Source: Paracoccus aminophilus JCM 7686 | Lineage (GTDB): Bacteria; Pseudomonadota; Alphaproteobacteria; Rhodobacterales; Rhodobacteraceae | Direction: 5' to 3' | DNA length: 64,000 bases | Assembly (NCBI RefSeq): GCF_000444995.1 | Contig: NC_022041.1 | Coordinates: forward strand, 408,001 to 472,000 | Shown here: piece after piece, positions 45,478-54,207 of the stretch | Position numbering within the stretch: position 1 is the stretch's first letter | Layout: the number at the start of each line of letters is the position of its first letter | Translations under genes and position numbers: made by a program | The notes under the pieces: generated by a model | The model's database searches: none | Told to the model about the DNA's origin: nothing | What the model saw: only the letters and a program-made list of their open reading frames with translations

Positions 45478-46941
45478 TTAGTTTTCGCGGAAGGCCCGGC
45501 GGAAGTAATCCGAGAGCGGCTTCATCAGATAGGCTATCGGCGTGCGATCCCCGGTCTTGATATAGACCTCGACCGGCATCCCCGGCACCAGCGTCTTGTC
45601 GCCAAGCTTGGCGATTTGCTCCGAGGGGATCGTCACTTCGGCGCGGTAATAGGGCGCGCGCGTCATCTCATCGATCAGCGAATCCGGTGAGATGCGGCTG
45701 AGGACGCCGTCGATTTCCGGCGTCGTGCGCGAGGAAAACGCCGAGAAGCGCAGCACCACCGGCTGGCCGGCATGAACCTCATCGATATTGATCGTCGCGA
45801 GTTTGGCGCTGATCACCAGCGGACGGTCCTGCGGGATAATATAGAGGATCGGCTCGGCGGCGCGGATGACCGAACGCGGCGTCGTGACCTGCAGCTCTTG
45901 GACGATGCCGGAGACCGGGGCGCGGATTTCCAGCCGGGCGATCTGCTCCTGTAGGCCGCGGCGGCGCTCGGCCAGTTCAAGCTCGCGGTAGCCGAGGTCG
46001 CGCAATTCAGTTTCGGCTTGTTCGCGATGCTCGGCGGTCTTTTCGAGCTTGCTCAGGTCGATCTCGGTCAGCCGGGTCACCGCCTGCGCCCGGTTCGAGA
46101 CCAGCTCGCCGCTTTGACCGGACAGCCGCGCGGTCTCACGCTCCAAGGCCAGAACGCGCGCCGACTGGGCCAAGCCTTTGTCGAGAAGCGATTTTTGCCC
46201 CTTCAGCTCTTCCTGAATAAGCTTGTATTGTTCATTTTGGGCCTGCGTTTGGGCATCGATCCCGGAAATCTGCGATTTCACTTGCTCGGCCTGTGTCGAG
46301 AGCTGGCCAAGCGCTTGCTGCAAGGTGTCGAGCCGGGCGTGAAAGAGGCTTTGCTGACCCGCCATCACCGCCGCAAGCGCGGGATTGGCCGTGGCGGCTT
46401 CGGTCAGTTCGGGCGGGAAGGTGATATCGCTCGCGCCAGCGCGCTCGGCTTCAAGCCGGCCGCGTCGGGCAAGGATCTCGAAATACTGGCCCTCAACGAT
46501 CGCGAGCTCGGTTTGCAGCATGGTGCCATCAAGCAGGATCAGCGGATCGCCGGCTTTGACGCTTTGCCCTTCCTTGACCAGAATCGCCGAAACCACACCA
46601 CCATCGGGATGCTGGACGACCTGACGGCGCTGGTCGACCTCGACCTGACCCGAGGCAACGACCGCGCCCGAAATCTCTGACATGCTGGCCCAGAGCACGA
46701 AACCTCCGAACAGCAGAAAAATCGTGAGAAAGCCGGTGATCAAAGATCCGCGCGCCGACCAACGTTGCTCGGGCGCCTGACGGGGCGGTAAGGGTGGCAG
46801 GGCGTCGTCGGCAATGCGTTGGGCGCGCAAGCTGCGGTTCTCTTCGCTGCGGGGGCTGGTCAGTGAGGGCAGCTTCTCAACCGGCGCGCGGGCGGTTGCA
46901 GGCGAGGCATTGGGGGGCGTGGTCTGGTCGTCGCTCGTCAT
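45478..46941 (-). CDS. type I secretion periplasmic adaptor (HlyD family)
   Basis: 487 aa membrane fusion protein linking the inner-membrane ABC transporter to a TolC-type channel. A disordered Pro/Arg-rich cytoplasmic lead (1-62), one transmembrane helix (about 66-86), a lipoyl-like half near 95-125, a long coiled-coil hairpin (about 160-315) and the second lipoyl plus beta-barrel domains to the end (RAPVSGIVQELQV and SLIDEMTRAPYYRAEVTIP patterns). Its ATG overlaps the ABC gene's stop by 4 bp. No substrate or outer-membrane channel gene is in the window. Confidence 0.92.
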   Translation of the reverse strand: MTSDDQTTPPNASPATARAPVEKLPSLTSPRSEENRSLRAQRIADDALPPLPPRQAPEQRWSARGSLITGFLTIFLLFGGFVLWASMSEISGAVVASGQVEVDQRRQVVQHPDGGVVSAILVKEGQSVKAGDPLILLDGTMLQTELAIVEGQYFEILARRGRLEAERAGASDITFPPELTEAATANPALAAVMAGQQSLFHARLDTLQQALGQLSTQAEQVKSQISGIDAQTQAQNEQYKLIQEELKGQKSLLDKGLAQSARVLALERETARLSGQSGELVSNRAQAVTRLTEIDLSKLEKTAEHREQAETELRDLGYRELELAERRRGLQEQIARLEIRAPVSGIVQELQVTTPRSVIRAAEPILYIIPQDRPLVISAKLATINIDEVHAGQPVVLRFSAFSSRTTPEIDGVLSRISPDSLIDEMTRAPYYRAEVTIPSEQIAKLGDKTLVPGMPVEVYIKTGDRTPIAYLMKPLSDYFRRAFREN

Positions 46942-48680
46942 ATCACGCCCCCCTGTTTGCCCTTCGATTGGGCGATCTGTTCGGCGTTCTTGACCATCGA
47001 GCGCAGCACCTCATCCCTTGGCCCGAAAGCGCGGCGCGTGCCCTGATCCATGACCAGAAGCAGCTCGCATTCTGCGATGGCGGCGGGGCGGTGGGCCATG
47101 ATGATGACCGCGCCGCCTCGCGCCTTGATGTTGCGAATGGCGACGTTAAGCGCCTCGGAGCCCTCGTTGTCGAGGTTCGAGTTCGGCTCATCGAGCACGA
47201 AAAGCACCGGATCGGCGTAAAGCGCGCGGGCCAGACCAATGCGCTGGATCTGCCCGCCCGAGAGGCGCCCACCCGCCTGCGACAGCGGCGTGTCATAGCC
47301 CTGCGGCAGATCGAGGATCATCTGATGCGCGGCCGCAGCCTGAGCGGCGGCGACCACACGGCGCGGGTCCGGCACCGGCGACAGGCGCGCGATGTTTTCG
47401 GCAATCGTGCCGTCAAAGAGCGTGACCTGCTGCGGCAGATAGCCGATCAGCGCGCCGAGCACGTCGGGTTCATATTGATCGAGCGTCGCGCCATCGAGCC
47501 GGATCGAGCCCCCGGCGAGTGGCCAAGCGGCGATGATCGCGCGGGCGAGGGTCGATTTGCCAGAGCCCGAGGGCCCGATCACGCCAAGTGCTTGGCCGGG
47601 GCCCATCGAAAAGCTGACACCCCGCAGGGTCGGCGCGCTTTGGCCGGGCGGGATGACGGTGGCCTGATTGACGTCGAGCCGGGCCTCGGGGCGTGGCAAT
47701 GGCGTGCGCGCTTGCAAGGCCGGGCGGCGGGTGAGCAGGCCCGCAAGCCGTTTCCAGCCGTCGAGTGCGCGCTGGACCATGGGCCAGCCGCCGACGACCT
47801 GCTCGATCGGGGCCAGCGCGCGGCCCATCAGGATCGACGAGGCGATCATCGCGCCCGGCGTCACCTCTTGGCGCAGCACGAGATAGGCGCCCGCCGCCAA
47901 CAAGGCGCTTTGCAAAAAGAGCCGGAAGGTGCGCGAAAAGACCGCGAAAGCCGAAGAGCGGTCATTGCCCGCCATATTGGCCTCTGTCGCGAGATCGCGC
48001 GATTCCTGCCAGCGGTGGAAGGCCGCGCCGCGCATCCCGAGCGCGCCAATGATCTCGCCCTCCTGACGATACAGATCAGACATCCGCTCGGAGGTATGGG
48101 CCGCAATCGCCGCCTCTTGCAGCGGGGTCTTGGTCATCACCTGATTGAGCAGCGTCGAGACGACCAGCACGAACAGCCCAACCGTCGCGACGAGGCCCAG
48201 AACCGGGTGGAAGATATAGACCGCCGCCAGAAAAAAGGGCGCCCAAGGCAGATCAAAAAGCGCCATCAGCACGGGCGACGAGATCAGCCGCTGCACTGCC
48301 TCAAGATCGCGCATCCCACCGCGTGTGGCGGCCTCGCTGCCAGTCACAGCGCCGTCTTGCAGGGCGGCGGTAAAGACCCGGCCCTCCATCCGTTCCTGAA
48401 AGCGGGCGGCGACGCGGTTCATCACGCGGCTGCGGCAAAAATCGAGCACGCCCATCAGCGCGAAGAGAAAGACCACGAGCAGGAAAAGCGCGGTCAGGGT
48501 TTCAACCGAGCGGCTGCCGAGGACGCGGTCATAGACCTGCATCATAAAGAGCGGCCCGGTCAGCATCAGCAGGTTGACCACCGCCGAAAACAATCCGACG
48601 AACACGAACAAATGCCAGGTGAGGCCGCGCGCGCGACGCAGCTCGTGTAGACCGTCATGTCGCGTTGCTGGCGAAGCCAT
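46938..48680 (-). CDS. type I secretion ABC transporter, permease/ATPase
   Basis: 580 aa from ATG 48680; frame extension upstream overlaps mlaA antisense and is rejected. An ABC exporter half-transporter: transmembrane domain about 20-290 with VNLLMLTGPLFMMQVYDRVL as in PrtD-like proteins, then a nucleotide-binding domain with Walker A GPSGSGKS at about 369-376, signature LSGGQIQR and Walker B LFVLDEPN. It has no N-terminal C39 peptidase domain, so its substrate probably keeps a C-terminal signal, as RTX or protease-type proteins do. First gene of a two-gene operon. Confidence 0.93.
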   Translation of the reverse strand: MASPATRHDGLHELRRARGLTWHLFVFVGLFSAVVNLLMLTGPLFMMQVYDRVLGSRSVETLTALFLLVVFLFALMGVLDFCRSRVMNRVAARFQERMEGRVFTAALQDGAVTGSEAATRGGMRDLEAVQRLISSPVLMALFDLPWAPFFLAAVYIFHPVLGLVATVGLFVLVVSTLLNQVMTKTPLQEAAIAAHTSERMSDLYRQEGEIIGALGMRGAAFHRWQESRDLATEANMAGNDRSSAFAVFSRTFRLFLQSALLAAGAYLVLRQEVTPGAMIASSILMGRALAPIEQVVGGWPMVQRALDGWKRLAGLLTRRPALQARTPLPRPEARLDVNQATVIPPGQSAPTLRGVSFSMGPGQALGVIGPSGSGKSTLARAIIAAWPLAGGSIRLDGATLDQYEPDVLGALIGYLPQQVTLFDGTIAENIARLSPVPDPRRVVAAAQAAAAHQMILDLPQGYDTPLSQAGGRLSGGQIQRIGLARALYADPVLFVLDEPNSNLDNEGSEALNVAIRNIKARGGAVIIMAHRPAAIAECELLLVMDQGTRRAFGPRDEVLRSMVKNAEQIAQSKGKQGGVI

Positions 48681-48839
48681 GCCGATACACCCCCATAACA
48701 ACAACGGGCAGACTTGCCCTACCAGATGCCTCCGTCTATCCCAAACGGGGAACGGGTGACAGTCTTTCCACCACCGAGTCGCGGTCCACCGCCGCTCGAC
48801 GGACCAGCACATAGATCGCATCAAAAGGTTAGGATTTCC

Positions 48840-49571
48840 TTGCGCCTCCTCCTTCTTGCCGCTCTTTGCCTTGCCTCCTGCAGCGCCTCGCGGGCGCCCG
48901 AAGGGATCAATGATCCGTTTGAGGGGATGAATCGGCGATTTCATGCCTTCAACGCCGGGCTGGATCAGAAGGTCGTAAAACCCGCGACCAGCGGTATGGG
49001 CGGCAGCAAAGCCGCGCCGGGTGAAGGCCGCGGGATTGGCGGCACCATGCTGCAGGGGGTGGGCAATTTCGGCGCGAATATCTCGCTGCCGGGCAAGGTC
49101 GTGAACCATCTGCTGCAAGGCAAGCCCGAGCCCGCGATCAAGAACACCTTCCGCTTTCTGGTGAACACGACGCTTGGCTTTGGCGGGGTGCTCGACCCGG
49201 CGGGCAAGGATTTCGCTTTGCCCGAGCAAGGCACCGATTTCGGCGAGACGCTTGCGGTCTGGGGCGTGCCCGAGGGGCCCTATCTCGAATTGCCGCTGGT
49301 CGGTCCGACCACCACGCGCGACGGGCTGGGCAAGGTTGTCGATATTGCCATCGACCCGATGCGGCAATGGCTCAACCGCGATCAATATCTGATCGGCATG
49401 GCGACACGCGTCGCTTCAAAAGTCAGTCAACGGGCGCAATACGGGGATGCGGTCGATTCCGTTCTGCATGACAGTGCCGACAGCTATACCCAGACGCGGC
49501 TGATCTATCTGCAGCACCGTCGCCACAAGCTAGGACAGGAGGAAGAGGCAATTGACCCTTATGCCGATTGA
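48840..49571 (+). CDS. mlaA: MlaA/VacJ family lipoprotein
   Basis: 243 aa. I place the start at TTG 48840 because AGGA lies 5 nt upstream and the product begins with a lipoprotein signal ending in LASC (lipidated C14); an ATG 126 bp upstream would put 42 non-signal residues first. The rest matches MlaA (DPFEGMNRRFHAFN, LLQGKPEPAIKNTFRFLVNTT, GFGGVLDPA, DFGETLAVWGVPEGPYLELPLVGPTTTRD). Removes mislocalised phospholipids from the outer leaflet of the outer membrane together with porins. Overlaps mlaC by 20 bp. Confidence 0.9.
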   Translation: MRLLLLAALCLASCSASRAPEGINDPFEGMNRRFHAFNAGLDQKVVKPATSGMGGSKAAPGEGRGIGGTMLQGVGNFGANISLPGKVVNHLLQGKPEPAIKNTFRFLVNTTLGFGGVLDPAGKDFALPEQGTDFGETLAVWGVPEGPYLELPLVGPTTTRDGLGKVVDIAIDPMRQWLNRDQYLIGMATRVASKVSQRAQYGDAVDSVLHDSADSYTQTRLIYLQHRRHKLGQEEEAIDPYAD

Positions 49572-50166
49572 GACCCGCCGTGGATTTCTTGGGATGCTTG
49601 GCGCGGCGGTTGCCGTCTCGCTGACCCCGCTGCGGCCCGCCTATGCGATGAATGCCGCTCAGGCGCAGGCGATGATCCAGACCGCGGTCGATGCCGTGTT
49701 CAAGGTCATCAACTCGGGCCATGCTCCCGCGCAGATGTATCAGGAGTTCGAGCAGGTCTTTGCCCGCTATGCCGATGTCGAGGTGATTGCGCGTTCGGCG
49801 CTGGGTCCGGCGGGGCGCGGCGTGACCGGCGCGGCCTTCGCCGACTATAAGCGCGCCTTTCAGGGCTATATCGGGCGCAAATACGGCAAACGCTTCCGCG
49901 AATTCGTCGGCTCGAAGATCGAGGTCGGCGCGGCGCGCCCGCTCAAAAGCTTCTATGCCGTCAGCTCGACCGCCTATCTCAACGGGCGCGCGCCGATGGA
50001 GGTCGAGTGGCATGTCTCGGATAAATCCGGGCAGGTCCGCTTCTTCAACATGATTATCGAGGGGATCAATATGCTCGCCTCGGAGCGCGCCGAGATCGCG
50101 GCGATGCTGGCCAAACGCAAGGGCGATCTCGCCGGTCTGACCGAGGATCTGCGCAAGGCCGGTTGA
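49552..50166 (+). CDS. mlaC: MlaC family phospholipid-binding periplasmic protein
   Basis: 204 aa. Starts at TTG 49552 with AGGAGG 9 nt upstream; an ATG at 49561 is an alternative. The N-terminus holds TRRGFLGML, a near-match to the Tat twin-arginine motif, and the predicted cleavage is after AYA near residue 32. The body has the Ttg2D/MlaC pattern (RYADVEVIARSALG, AFADYKRAFQGYI, VEWHVSDKSGQVRFFNMIIEGINM). Ferries phospholipid between MlaA and the inner-membrane MlaFEDB complex, whose genes are not in the window. Confidence 0.88.
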   Translation: MTLMPIETRRGFLGMLGAAVAVSLTPLRPAYAMNAAQAQAMIQTAVDAVFKVINSGHAPAQMYQEFEQVFARYADVEVIARSALGPAGRGVTGAAFADYKRAFQGYIGRKYGKRFREFVGSKIEVGAARPLKSFYAVSSTAYLNGRAPMEVEWHVSDKSGQVRFFNMIIEGINMLASERAEIAAMLAKRKGDLAGLTEDLRKAG

Positions 50167-50193
50167 TCCCGGCAAACCAGTTGCGACGCAAGA

Positions 50194-50223
50194 AAAAAGC
50201 CGGGCAGATCTGCCCGGCTTTTT
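50194..50223. terminator. bidirectional terminator between mlaC and the PBP gene
   Basis: A perfect 30-bp palindrome, AAAAAGCCGGGCAGA followed by its reverse complement. Both exits carry a T-run, so it can end both converging transcripts. Confidence 0.93.
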
Positions 50224-50245
50224 CAGTTCTGCGAGGGGGCAGGGG

Positions 50246-52705
50246 TCAGAAGACCCCGTCGATGCCCTTGAGCGCGCGCGTGAGCGCGTCGTCATCGCCC
50301 GGCGGCGCCTGAAGCGGATCGTCGCCGATATTGCCGCTGTTCGGGAGATTGGGCGAAAGTTCGAGATCGGCGCCATTGCCCGGCTCGCCAAAGCCCGCAT
50401 TCGGGTCGAAGGTCGAGGTGGTGTTACCCGCGCCACCATCGCCAGACAGGCTGCTGCTCGACACCGAGCTGCTGGGCGTGTGCAGCGCGGTTCCGTCCTG
50501 CGGCATGTCTTGCGGCAGCATCCCGACGGTCGCGCCACTGGTGTCGCTCGATTGCGGCACCACGGCGCCCGGCGACGGATTGGGCTGGCCAAGCGCCTCC
50601 GAAAGCGCCGCCGCCAGCGGATCCGAGGCCTCGCCGCCACCGGCATTGACGACCTGCGGCACGGCGCGGTCATTGTCCGGCGCCCAACCGCCAAGCGGCT
50701 CTGCGGGCAGGCCATCGTGGATCTCGGCCATGACCGCTTGCCAGATCTCGGCGGGCAGACCGCCGCCCGTCACGCCCTTGAGCGGCGTGTTGTCGTCATA
50801 GCCCATCCAGACGCCGGTCACATATTGCTCGGTAAAGCCGATGAACCAGGCGTCGCGATAGCTTGAGGTGGTGCCGGTCTTGCCTGCCGCCTCGCGTCCG
50901 GGCAGCTTGGCGCGCCCGCCGGTGCCCTTCTGGATGACGCCTTTCATCATATCGATGAGCTCGGCCGCCGAGTTTTGCGAGATCACGCGCTTGCCGATCC
51001 CGCCGGCCTGACCGATCAGCGGCTGCTCATCGCCCTTGATGCGCAGCTCGATCAGCCCGTAGGGCTTCACCGCCGAGCCGCCGTTGCGGATGCCCGCATA
51101 AGCGCCGGTCATCTCGAGCAGCGTCGATTCCGACACGCCGAGCCCCAGCGCCGGGCCGTTGGCAAGATCGTTGGCAAAGCCGAAATCTTCGGCGACACGG
51201 CGCACGGCATCACGCCCGGCGATCTCTTGCAGGCGGATCGTCGCGGTGTTGAGCGATTGCGCCAGAGCGGTCGCGAGCGTGACCTCGCCGTGATATTTTC
51301 GCGTGTAGTTCTGCGGCGACCACGGCGCCGAGCCCTTGATCGGGATTGTCAGCGGCCCGTCGAGGACCAGATCATTCGGCGTATAGCCTTGATCGAGTGC
51401 TGCGGCATAAACGAAGGGCTTGAAGCTCGACCCGGTCTGACGTTTGGCCTGCGTCGCGCGGTTGAAAACGCCCGCGACCCCGCCTTCGCGACCGCCAATC
51501 ATGGCGCGCACCGCACCATCGGCCGACATCACCACGACGGCGACCTGAACCTTCGAATTGTCCGAGAGCTTGCCCTTGAAGACCCGGTTGACCGCCCGCT
51601 CCGCCGCGCGCTGGACGCGTTGGTCGAAGGTGGTCTGGATGGTGACATCCTCGGTGGTTTCGCTGGTCAGGAAGCCCGGCCCGGCATCCATCACCCAGTC
51701 GGCGAAATAGCCGCCCGCGCGCGCCGCCGCCGCCTTCGACAGCACCGCCGGATGCGCTTTGGCATCCTTATAGGCGGCATCGTCGAGATAGCCCTGTTCA
51801 TGCATCAGATCGAGAATGACGCTGGCGCGATCCTGCGCGCGCTGCAGATCCGAGGTCGGTGCGAAATAGGACGGCGCCTTCAGCAGACCCGCGAGCATCG
51901 CCGCTTCCGAGGCCGAAACATCGCTGGCATGTTTGTCGAAATAGCGCTGGCTCGCGGCTTCGAAGCCACGCGCGCCCGCCCCGAGATAGGAGCGGTTCAT
52001 GTAGATATTGAGGATATCGTCCTTCGAATATTTCGCCTCCATCGCGAAGGAGTAGGGGATCTCCTTCAGCTTGCGCCACAGCGAGGATTTGCGGCACTCG
52101 GCCTCATATTCGGATTCGGATTTCCATTTGATCGGATCAAAGCTCTCGCCCAGGCAGAGCAGTTTCGAGACCTGCTGGGTGATGGTCGAGCCGCCGTTGC
52201 CCTGCAGCGCGCCGCGCCCTTGCGACAGGTTGATGCGGATCGCGCTGGCGATGCCGCGCGGATCGACGCCGAGATGTTCGTAAAAGCGCTTGTCCTCGGT
52301 GGCGACCACGGCCTCTTTCAGGACCGGCGCGATCTTGTCGGCGCCAACCATGCCATAGGTCTCGCCGCGCCAGGCGAAGGGGCGGCCATCGCTGTCGAGC
52401 ATGGTGACAGAGCCGCGCGCGCGCCCGTCAAAGAGCGCGGTCGCCTCGGGCAGGGTGGTGTAATAATAGGCGCTCGCCGCGAAAAGAATCAGGAAGGCCG
52501 TCAGCACCAGCCGCCAGACCGAGCCCCAGATCACGCGCCAGATCAGCGTGATCAGCCCGACAATGCCACCCGTAACCGCGCTTCCGGCGCGACGACGCGA
52601 GCGGCGCGGCTGTTTCTTCGGCTTTTGCGGCTTCTTGGGCTGCTTCGGATCAGGGAATTGCCGCTTGTCCGCGACGATGCGGTTGCTGCCGGTCGGTTTC
52701 TTCAT
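50246..52705 (-). CDS. class A penicillin-binding protein 1A-type
   Basis: 819 aa bifunctional peptidoglycan synthase. Start ATG 52705 with AGGA. A basic cytoplasmic lead of about 50 residues rich in Lys/Pro/Arg, one transmembrane helix (about 65-90), the GT51 glycosyltransferase domain with EDKRFYEHLGVDPRG, then a transpeptidase domain with SxxK S426 in TGSSFKPF, SLN-type SQN and KTGT in AGKTGTTSSYRDAW. The last about 115 residues are a disordered Gly/Ser/Pro-rich tail after TTSTFDPNAGFGEP-like repeats. Faces mlaC across a shared terminator. Confidence 0.93.
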   Translation of the reverse strand: MKKPTGSNRIVADKRQFPDPKQPKKPQKPKKQPRRSRRRAGSAVTGGIVGLITLIWRVIWGSVWRLVLTAFLILFAASAYYYTTLPEATALFDGRARGSVTMLDSDGRPFAWRGETYGMVGADKIAPVLKEAVVATEDKRFYEHLGVDPRGIASAIRINLSQGRGALQGNGGSTITQQVSKLLCLGESFDPIKWKSESEYEAECRKSSLWRKLKEIPYSFAMEAKYSKDDILNIYMNRSYLGAGARGFEAASQRYFDKHASDVSASEAAMLAGLLKAPSYFAPTSDLQRAQDRASVILDLMHEQGYLDDAAYKDAKAHPAVLSKAAAARAGGYFADWVMDAGPGFLTSETTEDVTIQTTFDQRVQRAAERAVNRVFKGKLSDNSKVQVAVVVMSADGAVRAMIGGREGGVAGVFNRATQAKRQTGSSFKPFVYAAALDQGYTPNDLVLDGPLTIPIKGSAPWSPQNYTRKYHGEVTLATALAQSLNTATIRLQEIAGRDAVRRVAEDFGFANDLANGPALGLGVSESTLLEMTGAYAGIRNGGSAVKPYGLIELRIKGDEQPLIGQAGGIGKRVISQNSAAELIDMMKGVIQKGTGGRAKLPGREAAGKTGTTSSYRDAWFIGFTEQYVTGVWMGYDDNTPLKGVTGGGLPAEIWQAVMAEIHDGLPAEPLGGWAPDNDRAVPQVVNAGGGEASDPLAAALSEALGQPNPSPGAVVPQSSDTSGATVGMLPQDMPQDGTALHTPSSSVSSSSLSGDGGAGNTTSTFDPNAGFGEPGNGADLELSPNLPNSGNIGDDPLQAPPGDDDALTRALKGIDGVF

Positions 52706-52850
52706 GCCTGCTTTCCTGCACGGCCGCGTCTCCGGCCCATTTTTCCGGACCATACAGGAAGAGAAACGGGTTGAGAACCTGCCTGACCGAGAGGTGATGA
52801 ACAGGTGATGAAGGATCGCGGCTCTCGGCGGAGGACCGCCAGCCGGGGCA

Positions 52851-52904
52851 GGACGCGACGGGACGGGGTGAGACGGGACGGGATGAGACGAGACGGAGCG
52901 GGCG
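52851..52904. repeat. degenerate 15-bp tandem repeat upstream of the polyprenyl synthase 3' end
   Basis: GGGACGGGGTGAGAC (52860-52874) and GGGACGGGATGAGAC (52875-52889), one mismatch, followed by a partial third unit GAGACGGAGCGGGC, with a partial unit also before them. The region is purine-rich on the plus strand and lies in the 216-bp gap between the penicillin-binding protein and polyprenyl synthase genes. Confidence 0.7.
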
Positions 52905-52921
52905 CCCGGCCTCGGCCCGGA

Positions 52922-53923
52922 TCAGGCGACGCGCGCCGTGACGAAATCGGCGAGATCGGCCAGCATGTCGCGCAGCTCGCTTGGCGGCAGCGGTGCCAGC
53001 GCCGCCCGTGCCTTCGCCGACCAGCTCAGCGCATCAAGCCGCGCCGCTTCCAGCGCGCCATGGGCCTGCATGATCCTGAGCGCCTCCTCGAGATCGCCCT
53101 CGCGCTGGTCGCCCTTCTCGATGGTGCGCACCCAGAAGGCGCGCTCCTCGGGGCTGGCCTTGGCGATCGCCTTGATCACCGGCAGCGTCAGCTTGCGCTC
53201 GCGGAAATCATCGCCGGTGTTCTTGCCGATGGTCTCGCTGACCCCGCCGTAATCGAGCAGATCGTCAACGATCTGGAAGGCGATCCCCAGCGCGTCGCCA
53301 TAAGCGAACATGGCGCGGATGTGGTCTTCCGGGGCTCCGGCAATCACCGCGCCGACCTCGGTCGCGGCCGAGAACAGCGCCGCCGTCTTGCCGCGCACGA
53401 CCTGCAGATAGATCGCCTCGTCGGTTTTCAGATCCTGCGCCGCCGTCAGTTGCAGCACCTCGCCCTCGGCGATGGTGGCGCTGGCATTGGCGAGGATCTC
53501 CATCACCCGCATCGAGCCGGTTTCGACCATCAGCTGAAAGCTGCGGCTGAAGAGATAATCGCCGACCAGCACGCTCGACTTGTTGTCCCACAAAAGGTTC
53601 GCGGTCGGGCGGTTGCGGCGCTGTTTGCTTTCATCGACGACATCGTCATGCAGCAAGGTCGCGGTATGGATGAATTCGACGGTCGCGGCGAGAAGCTGGT
53701 GATGCGTGCCCTCATAACCGAAGAGCCGGGCCGCGGCGACGGTCAGAACCGGGCGCAAACGCTTGCCGCCAGCCCCGATAATATGGGCGGTGACCTCGGG
53801 AATGCGCGGCGCATGCGCGCTGACCATGCGGCGGTCGAGCAGCGTCGAGACGGCTGCCATATCGTCGGCCAGCAGGTCCAGAAGCCGGTCCAGCGGCTTG
53901 GCGACGTTTTCGTTCATACCCAT
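52922..53923 (-). CDS. all-trans polyprenyl diphosphate synthase (quinone side chain)
   Basis: 333 aa from ATG 53923 (GGGGTGG upstream; ATG 53917 is also possible). Trans-prenyltransferase fold with GGKRLRP at 53-59, first aspartate-rich motif DDVVD at 93-97 and second motif FQIVDDLLDY. Makes the long polyprenyl chain of ubiquinone; chain length (octa-, nona- or decaprenyl) cannot be read directly, but decaprenyl is usual in Paracoccus and Rhodobacter. Divergent from the small DUF2007 gene with 74 bp between starts. Confidence 0.93.
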   Translation of the reverse strand: MGMNENVAKPLDRLLDLLADDMAAVSTLLDRRMVSAHAPRIPEVTAHIIGAGGKRLRPVLTVAAARLFGYEGTHHQLLAATVEFIHTATLLHDDVVDESKQRRNRPTANLLWDNKSSVLVGDYLFSRSFQLMVETGSMRVMEILANASATIAEGEVLQLTAAQDLKTDEAIYLQVVRGKTAALFSAATEVGAVIAGAPEDHIRAMFAYGDALGIAFQIVDDLLDYGGVSETIGKNTGDDFRERKLTLPVIKAIAKASPEERAFWVRTIEKGDQREGDLEEALRIMQAHGALEAARLDALSWSAKARAALAPLPPSELRDMLADLADFVTARVA

Positions 53924-53997
53924 CTGCCACCCCTTTCGCGGCCAGCACTTGCCACGGCATGGACAGTTTCGCAACCTCCGCATAGAGTTTTCGGGAC

Positions 53998-54207
53998 ATG
54001 AAAGAAATCCTGCGAACAAATGATGTGGTTCTGATCACACGGGCGGCGGATCTGCTCGCCTCGGAGGGAATCGCCAGTTTCCCACTGGATCAGCATATGA
54101 GCGTGCTCGAAGGCTCGCTGGGAATCCTGCCCCGGCGACTGATGGTCGCAGATCGCGATCACTTCATGGCCAGCTCGATCCTGCGCGACAATGACCTCAT
54201 CTCCTGA
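53998..54207 (+). CDS. DUF2007 domain protein
   Basis: 69 aa. Matches the short DUF2007 family (putative signal-transducing protein), with the VLITRAADLLASEGIASF and LMVADRDHFMASSIL segments. Soluble, no signal. Overlaps the following methyltransferase gene by 17 bp, so both are probably co-translated. Function unknown. Confidence 0.85.
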   Translation: MKEILRTNDVVLITRAADLLASEGIASFPLDQHMSVLEGSLGILPRRLMVADRDHFMASSILRDNDLIS

